NCBI GenBank assembly: GCA_014529385.2
Contig: CM043952.1
Location: forward strand, 62,739,119-62,803,118
Direction: 5' to 3'
Origin: Adiantum capillus-veneris
Lineage: Eukaryota; Streptophyta; Polypodiopsida; Polypodiales; Pteridaceae
Length of the DNA: 64,000 nt
Positions 23,273 through 32,983 of the stretch are shown here, in pieces. Every line of letters starts with the position of its first letter. The first letter of the stretch is position 1. A program made the translations under genes and the position numbers. The notes beneath the pieces were generated by a model. It was not told where the DNA came from, searched no databases, and worked only from the letters and a program-made list of their open reading frames with translations.

Positions 23273-23803
23273 AGTGTCTGTGGGCGAAGCATTGTAGTTG
23301 TTTTGGTCATAAGTTCCCAATGCAATTGCAGAGCGATGATACAACAGTCTTTCCAATAAAGCTGCTCTTTGTTTGATTGAAGGATTGGTGGTCGGGTTTT
23401 GGGTTGGTGATACTTCGGTAGTAGAATCAGTAGATGGATTCTTCTTTACCTTGTTGTTCTTTTTCACAATCCAAATCTGCTTCCGCTTTGCTTGTGCTTG
23501 CCACAAACTCTTTGCGACCCAAACCTGCTTTGTTCCTTGTGTTGATTTCCTCGCCTTGAAATACCTAGGAGTTTCCGTGGATTGTACTGAAGGGAGTTCC
23601 TGTTTACAAATCTTTGGGATCCAAATTTGCTTGCTATAGCTTTGTGCCGTCATGAACTTCTTTGGAATCCAGATCTGTTTCACTGTCCTTGATTGTCTGG
23701 AATCACTCTTTGTCTGGTATTGAAGACTCTGTTTTCCACCTTTGTGTTTTCTGGCACAACCTTTTTTGGTCTCCATACCAACTTTGACTCCGTTTTTTCC
23801 CAA
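23267..23803 (-). CDS. C-terminal tail of pol in a shifted frame, with W-motif repeats
   Basis: This frame overlaps the last 124 bases of the gag-pol ORF and continues for 413 bases beyond its stop. It encodes VKQIWIPKKF, SKQIWIPKIC, TKQVWVAKSL and RKQIWIVKKN, four repeats of the pattern KQ-I/V-W-x-x-K. The pol end in its own frame has SKLVWRPKKV and KKQWQPKV, members of the same series. The likeliest reading is that the ancestral polyprotein ran on in this frame and a small indel near 23700 cut it short; programmed shifting cannot be excluded. Similar KQVWVPK stretches occur in plant copia polyproteins. The function is unknown. Confidence 0.5.
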   Translation of the reverse strand: MGKNGVKVGMETKKGCARKHKGGKQSLQYQTKSDSRQSRTVKQIWIPKKFMTAQSYSKQIWIPKICKQELPSVQSTETPRYFKARKSTQGTKQVWVAKSLWQAQAKRKQIWIVKKNNKVKKNPSTDSTTEVSPTQNPTTNPSIKQRAALLERLLYHRSAIALGTYDQNNYNASPTDTS

Positions 23804-26800
23804 GGTTGAGCTGTTATATTATTGCTTGTCTTCCTTATCCACTGTTGAGAATTCCTCGTCGAAGAGTAATCCGGTTGTATAGAAACTTTTGGTTGCCATT
23901 GCTTCTTCTTTTTCTCTGGTTGTTGTTTACCTTTGTCTTTGGATTCGTCCTTTGGAGTTGGCTCTTCTCCTTTGGTGAACTTAACTGATTGACTTTCACC
24001 TTCGTATTTGATAAGCACTGATTTAGAACTCCAGTCAATCATTGCATTGTATTGCTTCTGCCATGGTTGTCCTAGCAATAATGGATGTTGTGTAGCTTGG
24101 TCTTCAACCACGTAAAACATATGAGGATACACATATTGGTTAATCTGTATATGTAAAACTGTGCATCCGACAGTTTTGATTGAATTCTCAGAGTAACTCT
24201 TTAACTCTTGCTTGGCAGTTTGTAGTTTAGTGTCATTTGTCAATTGTCTATACAAACTGAGTGAAAGTAGGTTAGCTTGAGCTCCTGAATCCAATAGTGC
24301 TCTGGCTTTGATTTGGTTGGTTCCTACTTTGCATTCAATGATGGGTTCTTCTTTGTCATTATCCATTTCTGTTATACTGACTGCGTTTATTCGTATTGCT
24401 CCTTCATTGCGCTGTTTCTGACGCAGTAGTCTTCTTTTCTCCATTCTTTCCTTCGCCTCGGCTTGCGCTTCCTCCACAATCTTTTTCTTTTTCTGGACAC
24501 GCAGCTTTTCTTGATGTATTTTGAGAAGCATGTCTTGGGTTAGCGGCAAAAGATACTTTTTCACTCTGCATCCACTAATCCAATTGGGCATTTCTTCTCC
24601 GTCTAATGTAGCAAGCTTGACGGCTCCACTTGGTGATAGATCTTTAATCACCAGAGGTCCCATCCCTCGCTTTTTAAGCTTCTTAGCATGCTGTTTCAGA
24701 GTGTAAACTAGGACATAGTCCCCAACCTTAAACTCTTTAGTCCGCACATGCTTATCAAAAAATTCCTTTTGTCGCCTTTTTTGAGCGTAGATAGAAGCTA
24801 CTGCTTTTAGGCGAAGCTCGTCTAGCTTTTCCAGGTCATCTATTCTATCAGAAAGCTCGTGCCCTGTCCACTCTAGATCCTTAGCCACCCTTAAGGTTGA
24901 AATCAAGAATTCTATTGGTAAGATAGCATTTAGCCCAAAAACCATGTTATATGGGGTCGTTCCTATTGATGTTTTATATGCTACCCTATATGCCCATAAT
25001 GTTGAATGCAACTTCTGGTCCCAGTCAGTTCTCGACTCAGATACAATCTTCGTAAGGACCGTGCATATGGTTTTGTTTGTTGCTTCAGCTTGTCCGTTTG
25101 CTTGTGGATGATACGGGGCTGATTTCCTATGGATTACCATGAATTCATCTAGAAGGATCTTTATCACTTCATTTATAAAATGTGTGCCTCGATCACTCAC
25201 AATTTCTATTGGCAATCCATATCGTACAAAGACGTATTCATATAGAAATTGTGCCGTGGTCCTGGCATCTGCTTTTTGAGTTGCCTTTGCTTCGACCCAC
25301 TTTGTTAGATAGTCTGTAGCCACAATGATGTATTGTGCATGAGTCTTATATGCAGGAGGTGAAATGGGTCCGACATAATCAATCCCCCATTTTGCAAAAG
25401 CTCTTGCCCCCATCATTGGTCTAAGCGGCATATCATCTCTTTTAAGTGGTACTTTGGTCCGCTGACAGTCATCACACCGTTTAACGTATTCCTCAGCGTC
25501 CATATGTAATGTTGGCCACCATATTCCTGCGGCTAAGACAAGTTTTGCTGTCTTATCACCTGAGAAATGGCCTCCACCTACTCCTCCATGAGCTTGCTCC
25601 AGGATTATCACATACTCAGACTCTGATGCGCAAATCCTAAGCTGGTTGTCTTTACCTCTCTTATAGAGTTGATCTCCTATTAAAGCGTAATCTCTAGCTT
25701 CTGTCTCTACAGATTTCTGACGAGCTTTTGACGTTCCTTCTGGGAAAGTTCTATTTGTGAGATATTCAACAATATACTGACTCCATTCTGGAGCGATCAT
25801 TATCTGATATAATGTCGAATACTCTGCTGGCGGTTTTGATGAACATACAATACATACAGTGACATATTCATGTACGCTTTCTTTCATTCCTGGCCAATAG
25901 ACTCCCAATTGTAACAAATTCCTATATGTGTTCCTTCTTGAACAATGAAATGCACATTCCTGAACATGTGCTTCGCACAGATATATATTATATTCCTCAG
26001 GATTGATGCATAGTCGTAAAACATGATCATTTCCCAATTGATACAACCTTCCTGCAACCAATTGAAGATTCTTGGATTGCTGAATAGCAATATGTTTCTG
26101 GTTGTATTCTCTTCTATCGAACTCTCCTCCATAGGTTAATAGGTTAACGACATTTTGAGACCACTTCGGTATCATTTCTATGTTGAACAAGTACGCGTCT
26201 GGCATGTCGTCATCTACTCCTATAGGGTCTTCTCCATTCGTCAATCGCGAAAGATGATCAGCTCTAAGATGTGTTTTTCCTTTCTTTACTACTACCGTGA
26301 AGTCGAATTCCAGTAAGATAATGAACCATCTCACTATTCTCCCGGTATTGCATGGTTTATTCACTAGGTAGAGCAAGGCTTGGTGATCCGTAAAAAACAC
26401 AAACTTGTTGGCTAGAAGATAATGCCGAAATTTCTTCACAGCATATATCATTCCTAATCCTTCTCGCTCTGTTGTGGTGTAATTCTTCTCTGCATTGTTG
26501 AGCTGTCGACTGGCGTAACAGATAGGAAAATCCATGTTTCCTTCTTCTGGCTGAGCCAGAATGCATCCTATTGCATATGCCGAAGCATCTATATGCACAT
26601 GGAATATCTTCTCCCAATCTGGTGATTTCAAGACTGGAGCAGTAATGAGTGCCTCTTTCAATTTCTTGAACGATTCCTCACACTCCTCTGTCCATTCAAA
26701 GTTCACTATTAGCCTGTAAAGTGGTTGGCCTATTATAGCGTACATGTAAATGAATCGTCTATAATATCCGCAATGTCCCATAAAGCTCTGTACTTGTTTC

Positions 26801-29800
26801 GCATTGGTTGGTCTAGGCATATCCACTATAACTTTTATCTTCTCTAAATCCGTGGATATTCCGTTTTGTGAGACAATATGTCCCAGAATTCTGCCCTGTC
26901 GGACCATAAACACACATTTCTCAGGATTGAGACAAATGCGATATGTCCTACATTTCTCAAATACTTTTCTTAGGTGTTCTAGATGCTCATCTCTCAGAAG
27001 AGAATGTACACATAAGTCATCCATGTATATTTCTAGAAACAACCTTAAGTATTCTTTGAAAGCATGCGTCATCAGCCTCTGGAAGGTTGCGGGAGCATTG
27101 GTTAGACCAAAAGGCATAACCCGATAAGCATAAATTCCCCACTCCGTTGCAAAAGCTGTTTTATGTTGATCTTCCAGTGCTATGGCTAGCTGGTTATATC
27201 CTGAAAAACCATCAAGAAAAGAGTATGCTGTTTTCCCTGATACACGCTCTAGAACATGATCAGTTATCGGCAAGGGATAATTGTCCCTGATTGTTGCAGC
27301 ATTCACTTTCTTTAAGTTGACACACACTCGGAGTTTTCCGTTCTTCTTGGGTACTACCACAATTGGAGATACCCAATCGGTGTGTTCAATCTCGTATATG
27401 AATTCAGCTTCCATTAGCTTATCTATCTCTTCTTTGATTCGCTTAGCAAAAGTATCATTATATGTGTATGGTCTCTGTCTGCTAGGCTTTGCGTCTTGTT
27501 TCAGTGGGATTGTGTGTTGGCATATCGATGGGTCAACTCCCTTTAAGTCCTTATAAGACCATGCAAACACATCCCTATACTCTCTGAGAAGACTCAAAAG
27601 TCTCTCTTCCTCGCCTGGAGACAAATCTGTGGCTATGTACACCGGTCTAGGTGGCTCACCTGGAGCTGCTAAATCAACTTTTTTTGCATCCTCCGGTCCG
27701 TCATAAGATTCGTTCTCCTTTCTCTCTCGAATAGGTGGGGTTAATACCACCTTCCTATCCTCTATTGTGAATTTCCTATAGTGAGAGGGAACATCCATGT
27801 TTTCCTTGATTTTGGCGTTTTCGTCCTCTCCACTCTCAATTTCTGTCGTCCAAACTTCTTTCAGAGTTTTCTTGAGCTCTCTGTACTTGTTTCTACGTTC
27901 TAACTTGGACTCCGTGTGTTCTCTGTTGCGCTTGTTCTTTTCTGATTTTTCTGTTTCAGTTTTCGTTCCATTCCTTTGAACTTGATTTCTTGAGCCTTTT
28001 TTGTCTTTTCGTAAGCTCTTTTGATCATTGCCTCTCATTCTTCCAGAAATCTTGTCCTTAACACAATCTTCCGCCTTTACTAGCATTAGGAATTGATTTT
28101 TTCCTCTTATTCTAGGCATCGGATTGGTTCTAACCCCCTTTGTTTTTCTCTTTGCTCTATAGCGTTTCTGGCGTTGTTTAGTTTGGTTCGGAAAATCATA
28201 AAATCGGACATCCGTTATAGTTTCTTCGTTTCCGCTTGAATTGTCCGTTGACTCGTTGTCTGCTTCATTTCCCCACTCAGGATGATCGGGAATGTCGTGA
28301 AACACCTCTTCTTCATCTTCCTTTTCCAGTGTATCGTTCTTTTCAGTTTCTTTTTCGAGTACAGTTCTCAACATGAAGTACGGAACCACGTCGTACCCGT
28401 CCTTGTCGCAAAATTTCGTTGTGGGACCATCCGGAATTGCACAAACATCTAGGGTTGCTAGAATGTGTGTCCATTCTAATGGTTCAAGTGTGTCCTCTGG
28501 AAAGGGTTCTCCTATATAAGTTTCGTCTTCGATAGCCCTTTCTAAAACATATTCTTCTCGTTTCAGACTTCCACATTTCGAGGCTCCACACATCCATAAC
28601 TCCTTGGGTTTACCTAACCAAGCTGGAAATTCGGATCCCGCCAAAGTAGCTGAATCAAACTCCTCTACCGGTGTTCGGTTCACATCTTTGTAGCTATGGT
28701 CTTTCAGGTTCACACGTGTAGTGGTTTCCATATTTCTCAGGTATATGTGATCGTAGCCCCAATCTTGGACCATTTTCAACTGTCTCATGAATGGTCTTCC
28801 CAATATGATATCATAGTTATTCTCCTTGCCAAAATCGACAATAGCAAAAGTATGTTCGTATTCAATGCCGCAAGAAGTCACTACAACTTTCTCTAATAAC
28901 CCCATAGGTTTCTCCATGTGTCCATCTGCTAATTGGAGTTTCAACCTAGTCTTCCTTATTGCTGGTTTCCCCCATTTTTTCCAGATTTCTTTTGTAGCAA
29001 TGGCTACCCCAGCTCCGCTGTCTAGTATTGCCATCGTGTTCACTCCTTGGAATTCAACTGGTAAGGTTGTATTCCCCTCTTCACCTTCGCAATACTCTCC
29101 GACCTTGTTTAAGGGTACAGGCTTAGCGTTCTTTTGTGGTTTGCTCAGCTCTTGTATACCCTCTTGCAGTCTCGATGTTGGGTCTTTTATCCCAAATTTC
29201 TCCAAGCATTTTCCTACAGTGGTCCACATATGTGGTCTTAGCCTCAAAAGCTCAGCTAGAGTGATAGTGCATGTCACTGGTGTTGACAAGATCTCTATCA
29301 ATCCTTGCGAGTCCATGACTTTTTCTGATGAGATTCTTCGTGAGGGAAGTGCTCTAATCTCGGATTTTGCTTCATACTCTCCTAAGTATGAAGGTAAGGT
29401 ATTCAGTGAGTGAGGTTTGCTCTCCATTGTTCTAACAGAGCCCCCATCTCCCCAGTAAGATTGCAGATCCAAGTCCACTTGAGATCCTGCCTCAAATTCC
29501 ACTATGGGAGGATTCCTGATGTCCTTTTCCCAATTTGTCTGATTAGCTTGGCAACTTAGCTCGTTTGCAAAGTTTGCCTCTCTCACTTGTTTCCAAAATT
29601 CATTGTAATCCTCATCTCTTCCGTAAGACCTCTGTATGACTGGATGAAAACTCTCTATCTCCTGATCGGTTGTGTTCAACACTATGCGGTCATCCTTGTG
29701 TGTATTTTCAGGCTTTTGTGCACTGGGAGTCTTTTCAGCTACCCGTGAAACAATAGTCTCTTGCTGAATTGGGTTTTCCGTTCCACAATTCATTGTTTCT

Positions 29801-31683
29801 TTTGGTGGTTCTAATAAGGCTTGTGCAGTCTCGATCATTCTCTGGCACATTTCAAGTCTCTGCTTTTCCAATTCCGCGTTTGGGTATGTCATCCACCTCT
29901 GTTCTTGTGTTTGGTTGTTCTTTAACCTAGCTTCGTAAGCTCTCATCAGTGCGTCCAATGGTTCGTGTACTTTGTCGACTAGCACTGATCCCCCTGAGCT
30001 TAAGCTCGTTGTTTCTTTGATACTCTTTTGTTTCGTTCTTTCCGGGCTCATCTCTCGTTTCCCGTTTTGACTCTCAAGTTTTTCTAATCTATCTTTAGTT
30101 TGCTTTAGTTCCTCAGCTAGAATAGCGTCTTCACGTTCTTTTCTCAACTTCATGCGTGCTTTTCTAGCTTTCCATGTGTTTCTCTGACTCCGCGGTCCTT
30201 GACTAACCACTTCAGTCGCTAACTTTCCATTCTCAGGTTCTCTAGTGGTTTTCTTAGCTTGAGCTCTAGTAACAACTTGCGTTGGTATCAGAGTTTCATT
30301 TTCAGACCCACTGCTGGTAGGAATAGTTTCTAGCATATTCAATGTCGTCTTTTGCACTTTGTTTGGATTCTTTGAACAATCCTCAATGAAGTGAGTAACC
30401 CCACACTCAGTGCAATAAGCGTTAATTCTAATGATTTCCGTATGTGGACAAACATTCATCAGATGGTCACCTCCACACTTGTAACAGGGTCCTAGTGCTG
30501 GTCTTGGTCCCATTTGATTCGTCCTTTGTGGATAGGATGGTCTTTGTCCTGTTAACCCTCCATGAGCTATGAACATCAATGTTCTTGCGTCCAAATTGTA
30601 TCTCTCTTCATCAGAAGCACTTGTAACTGTTGGTGTTCCAACATTCCCAATCATGCCCCATGGTTCTGGTTGTTTGGGTTCTTCTGGTGGGTAATACACA
30701 GTTGGAGACATGTGTGCACCAGATTCTTCATAATAGGCTTGAACAGGCACTAAGGCTTGTTCTTCCTGATTCTCTAAGGTTGGTGCATATCTAATGCCCA
30801 CTGGTCTTGCTCCTGGTAAAGGTGGTTGTTGTCCCAATACCGGTTGCGGTCTTTCTATCCCCATAGGTCCTGGTACATTTCCCGTTGGGTATCGAGGTAC
30901 TGGATGTACCTGAGGTGGTGCTAATTGAGCAGGAGGTGCATACTGACGCTCCCTTACATACCCTTTGTTGTAATAGCACTCCTCTGTTGGATGGTTTGTC
31001 CATTTTTGTTCAATAGCACACCATTTCAGTGTTTTTGGCAATGGTTTTTGGTATGGTGCCATCCTTTTTAGAGCATCTTCTATCATTTGCTCTACATTTG
31101 GCATGGTTGTTGTTTGAACATTCTTTTTAGTGGTAGTCTCGCTCGCTACGGAGGAAGAGCTACTGGATGCAAAATCTGTATCCGCTGACACCTCTCCATA
31201 AACCGTACAGTTATCCACTAAGTACAATGCTTCTCTCGTTACTTGCTCGAAACTTGTACAAGCTTTCAAGTGCAAGTCCTTCTTGAGAGTGTCGTTTCTC
31301 AGTCCCTCAATAAAGAGAACAGATAGTCTGTCATCTTGTGGTCGTTCACGTACTGGACATCTCTCAATGTATTGTTTGAAGCGAAGTGAAGCTTCCTTCA
31401 CTTTTTCGTGTTCTCTCTGTTTAAAAGCATATATTTGTGAGACCGTATTGTGCTTAATCCCTCGTTTTGAGAATTCCTCAGCAAACTCTCTTAGCAAATG
31501 GTCAATGTCATGGAATCCCCCTATGTTCAGTGGTTGAAACCATGTCAATGCCGTACCTTCTAGAGTAAGACCAAATCCCTCGTATTGTGTATGGAAATCT
31601 GTTATCTGCTCAGCTCTTAAGACTTGCTTAAAGAGTGACACATGTGCATACGGATCTCCTGAACCACCATACTTCTTTGGCAT
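23680..31683 (-). CDS. gag-pol: Gag-pol polyprotein of Ty3/gypsy element B (2667 residues)
   Basis: One uninterrupted frame. Residues 1-170 hold the retrotransposon gag core (GDPYAHVSLFKQ). Two zinc knuckles follow at 400-412 and 424-436, both C-x2-C-x3-H-x4-C, one residue shorter than usual. A retropepsin has LDSGAG (Asp888) and ILGRPF near 960. RT spans about 1380-1600 with YMDD at 1553-1556, and RNase H begins near 1690 (HIDAS). Two zinc modules come next: His1906, His1913, Cys1944, Cys1947 and His2032, His2039, Cys2070, Cys2073. The integrase core has Asp2102, Asp2164 and Glu2200, a D-x35-E spacing. No chromodomain follows. After a basic coiled linker a second protease-like domain appears: LLDSGAQAN (Asp2465) and LLLGQPW at 2535-2541. 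The ATG at 31683 lies inside ORF1, which overlaps by 56 bases in another frame. Length far exceeds the usual 1,400-1,800 residues for plant gypsy pol. All catalytic residues I checked are present. Confidence 0.95.
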   Translation of the reverse strand: MPKKYGGSGDPYAHVSLFKQVLRAEQITDFHTQYEGFGLTLEGTALTWFQPLNIGGFHDIDHLLREFAEEFSKRGIKHNTVSQIYAFKQREHEKVKEASLRFKQYIERCPVRERPQDDRLSVLFIEGLRNDTLKKDLHLKACTSFEQVTREALYLVDNCTVYGEVSADTDFASSSSSSVASETTTKKNVQTTTMPNVEQMIEDALKRMAPYQKPLPKTLKWCAIEQKWTNHPTEECYYNKGYVRERQYAPPAQLAPPQVHPVPRYPTGNVPGPMGIERPQPVLGQQPPLPGARPVGIRYAPTLENQEEQALVPVQAYYEESGAHMSPTVYYPPEEPKQPEPWGMIGNVGTPTVTSASDEERYNLDARTLMFIAHGGLTGQRPSYPQRTNQMGPRPALGPCYKCGGDHLMNVCPHTEIIRINAYCTECGVTHFIEDCSKNPNKVQKTTLNMLETIPTSSGSENETLIPTQVVTRAQAKKTTREPENGKLATEVVSQGPRSQRNTWKARKARMKLRKEREDAILAEELKQTKDRLEKLESQNGKREMSPERTKQKSIKETTSLSSGGSVLVDKVHEPLDALMRAYEARLKNNQTQEQRWMTYPNAELEKQRLEMCQRMIETAQALLEPPKETMNCGTENPIQQETIVSRVAEKTPSAQKPENTHKDDRIVLNTTDQEIESFHPVIQRSYGRDEDYNEFWKQVREANFANELSCQANQTNWEKDIRNPPIVEFEAGSQVDLDLQSYWGDGGSVRTMESKPHSLNTLPSYLGEYEAKSEIRALPSRRISSEKVMDSQGLIEILSTPVTCTITLAELLRLRPHMWTTVGKCLEKFGIKDPTSRLQEGIQELSKPQKNAKPVPLNKVGEYCEGEEGNTTLPVEFQGVNTMAILDSGAGVAIATKEIWKKWGKPAIRKTRLKLQLADGHMEKPMGLLEKVVVTSCGIEYEHTFAIVDFGKENNYDIILGRPFMRQLKMVQDWGYDHIYLRNMETTTRVNLKDHSYKDVNRTPVEEFDSATLAGSEFPAWLGKPKELWMCGASKCGSLKREEYVLERAIEDETYIGEPFPEDTLEPLEWTHILATLDVCAIPDGPTTKFCDKDGYDVVPYFMLRTVLEKETEKNDTLEKEDEEEVFHDIPDHPEWGNEADNESTDNSSGNEETITDVRFYDFPNQTKQRQKRYRAKRKTKGVRTNPMPRIRGKNQFLMLVKAEDCVKDKISGRMRGNDQKSLRKDKKGSRNQVQRNGTKTETEKSEKNKRNREHTESKLERRNKYRELKKTLKEVWTTEIESGEDENAKIKENMDVPSHYRKFTIEDRKVVLTPPIRERKENESYDGPEDAKKVDLAAPGEPPRPVYIATDLSPGEEERLLSLLREYRDVFAWSYKDLKGVDPSICQHTIPLKQDAKPSRQRPYTYNDTFAKRIKEEIDKLMEAEFIYEIEHTDWVSPIVVVPKKNGKLRVCVNLKKVNAATIRDNYPLPITDHVLERVSGKTAYSFLDGFSGYNQLAIALEDQHKTAFATEWGIYAYRVMPFGLTNAPATFQRLMTHAFKEYLRLFLEIYMDDLCVHSLLRDEHLEHLRKVFEKCRTYRICLNPEKCVFMVRQGRILGHIVSQNGISTDLEKIKVIVDMPRPTNAKQVQSFMGHCGYYRRFIYMYAIIGQPLYRLIVNFEWTEECEESFKKLKEALITAPVLKSPDWEKIFHVHIDASAYAIGCILAQPEEGNMDFPICYASRQLNNAEKNYTTTEREGLGMIYAVKKFRHYLLANKFVFFTDHQALLYLVNKPCNTGRIVRWFIILLEFDFTVVVKKGKTHLRADHLSRLTNGEDPIGVDDDMPDAYLFNIEMIPKWSQNVVNLLTYGGEFDRREYNQKHIAIQQSKNLQLVAGRLYQLGNDHVLRLCINPEEYNIYLCEAHVQECAFHCSRRNTYRNLLQLGVYWPGMKESVHEYVTVCIVCSSKPPAEYSTLYQIMIAPEWSQYIVEYLTNRTFPEGTSKARQKSVETEARDYALIGDQLYKRGKDNQLRICASESEYVIILEQAHGGVGGGHFSGDKTAKLVLAAGIWWPTLHMDAEEYVKRCDDCQRTKVPLKRDDMPLRPMMGARAFAKWGIDYVGPISPPAYKTHAQYIIVATDYLTKWVEAKATQKADARTTAQFLYEYVFVRYGLPIEIVSDRGTHFINEVIKILLDEFMVIHRKSAPYHPQANGQAEATNKTICTVLTKIVSESRTDWDQKLHSTLWAYRVAYKTSIGTTPYNMVFGLNAILPIEFLISTLRVAKDLEWTGHELSDRIDDLEKLDELRLKAVASIYAQKRRQKEFFDKHVRTKEFKVGDYVLVYTLKQHAKKLKKRGMGPLVIKDLSPSGAVKLATLDGEEMPNWISGCRVKKYLLPLTQDMLLKIHQEKLRVQKKKKIVEEAQAEAKERMEKRRLLRQKQRNEGAIRINAVSITEMDNDKEEPIIECKVGTNQIKARALLDSGAQANLLSLSLYRQLTNDTKLQTAKQELKSYSENSIKTVGCTVLHIQINQYVYPHMFYVVEDQATQHPLLLGQPWQKQYNAMIDWSSKSVLIKYEGESQSVKFTKGEEPTPKDESKDKGKQQPEKKKKQWQPKVSIQPDYSSTRNSQQWIRKTSNNITAQPWEKTESKLVWRPKKVVPENTKVENRVFNTRQRVIPDNQGQ

Positions 31684-32659
31684 ACACTTCTACTTGAGAT
31701 GGTCTCATACGTCTATGGTCTGCTACCAATCTCATTGCTCCTGTGTCCCGGCTAAAGCTTTCTCTAGCATCATGGACTTCATGGGTTACCCTTGTCGGTT
31801 CCCCTGCCCTGAATCTACTACTAGGAGGTAAATGTGATGGTTCCGCTTCGAACCTTGGACCTGGAGTGGTATACGTGGGGATTGGAACTGCACTACCTCG
31901 ATTCGTATCCATTGACTCTCTGGAATGTAATGATCCCATTGGTCCGGGCTTCGAGTACTGAGGTTGACTGAAAGAGTCAGCAGCCTGAGTTCTTTGTCCT
32001 CCTGTCGTCATTGGGTTTTGCCCTCCATTTGTTGGTGCTGGTCTTTGTGAGCTAGAAGTAACATAATACTGATGTAGTGGTCCCCCAAAGTATGTATATC
32101 CTTCTAATTCTTTCTTGCCCATTGTTGAGTATTGCCTCCCATACTTGTCGTAAGCGGCAATTTTCACTTCCGATCCCTCTGTGTAGGTAAAGACATAAAG
32201 TCTTTTTTGGTCTGTCAACTCTCCGGTGTAGGGTTCTTCACATCTATAATAGAGATCTTGCTCCCCATTATTATATTTGTATAGCCCCACATAGATGTTA
32301 TCAGTGTTGATCCTTGTAGTTTCATTCTCTCTTCTTAACCTCGCATCAGGGAAGTTCATTATTGGTGCTTTCTCCTCAAGTTCTTCATCTACTTTGGCTT
32401 TGGTGCCCATCAATCCCCACTTGTCCACAATGTTAGGGTTTAGGACTACCAAGTACATGGTACCCTCGTCATCTAGATATCTATCTCCGCTATAGCTCAC
32501 AGGCACTAAGTCCTTGAACTCACTAGGTCTCTCCTCTATCTTTACACAATAGCGGTCCATTCCATCTTTGTAGATCTTGGCACCTTGCTCATTGTCGTAC
32601 TGGTATTTTATGAACAATAGCTTCATTGTGGCGGAAGGGTTTGATGATCCTGCTGCCAT
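31628..32659 (-). CDS. ORF1 upstream of gag, unknown function (343 residues)
   Basis: This ORF follows the leader of element B and overlaps the start of gag-pol by 56 bases. Residues 10-185 look globular, with repeated aromatic segments such as YVGLYKYNNGEQDLYYRCE and GYTYFGGPLHQYY. Residues 200-300 are Pro/Ser/Gly/Gln-rich and probably disordered. The end (RMRPSQVEVYAKEVWW) runs out of frame into the gag start. Ogre-type gypsy elements carry an extra ORF before gag, but I do not recognise this protein. It may be an N-terminal gag extension, because gag would need a +1 shift to join it. An indel or a programmed shift would explain the arrangement. Confidence 0.65.
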   Translation of the reverse strand: MAAGSSNPSATMKLLFIKYQYDNEQGAKIYKDGMDRYCVKIEERPSEFKDLVPVSYSGDRYLDDEGTMYLVVLNPNIVDKWGLMGTKAKVDEELEEKAPIMNFPDARLRRENETTRINTDNIYVGLYKYNNGEQDLYYRCEEPYTGELTDQKRLYVFTYTEGSEVKIAAYDKYGRQYSTMGKKELEGYTYFGGPLHQYYVTSSSQRPAPTNGGQNPMTTGGQRTQAADSFSQPQYSKPGPMGSLHSRESMDTNRGSAVPIPTYTTPGPRFEAEPSHLPPSSRFRAGEPTRVTHEVHDARESFSRDTGAMRLVADHRRMRPSQVEVYAKEVWWFRRSVCTCVTL

Positions 32660-32679
32660 ATTTTCTCTGTTGTTCAGGT

Positions 32680-32874
32680 TCAGTGTTCCAAGTGTTCGGT
32701 GAAAATCTCGTAAGATCTCTCCGAAGAAGTATCAGAGACACTTCCTTCAAAGATCGGCTCTAATGGTTGCACCCAACTTTGGTTTACACTTCCCTCGGTT
32801 GATATGACACTTGCTGGTTCCCCTTGTTTTGGTTGGTTATTCTGGAGGTTCCTGCCCGATCTCAAATTCATCAA
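32680..32874 (-). CDS. Short ORF before ORF1 (64 residues)
   Basis: It begins MMNLRSGRNLQNNQP. LRSG/TRSG-type starts are common at the N-terminus of plant gypsy gag proteins. It stops 20 bases before the ATG of ORF1, in a different frame. It may be the true start of the gag precursor separated by an indel, or an upstream ORF that limits downstream translation. Confidence 0.4.
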   Translation of the reverse strand: MMNLRSGRNLQNNQPKQGEPASVISTEGSVNQSWVQPLEPIFEGSVSDTSSERSYEIFTEHLEH

Positions 32875-32983
32875 TTCCCCTAAAGGACTTTAACTTTTCC
32901 GTCTCGGCAATTTGTTTTCCCCAAGTTTTTGTGGTCAGAATTGATCCAAACTGATTGATACTTGGTCAATTGTTTAATCTTGT

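Noticed and set aside
23680-31683. Second (archaeal-type) RNase H or chromodomain in pol
   Set aside because: Neither is visible. After RNase H come the two zinc modules, and after integrase comes the linker with the second protease motif.
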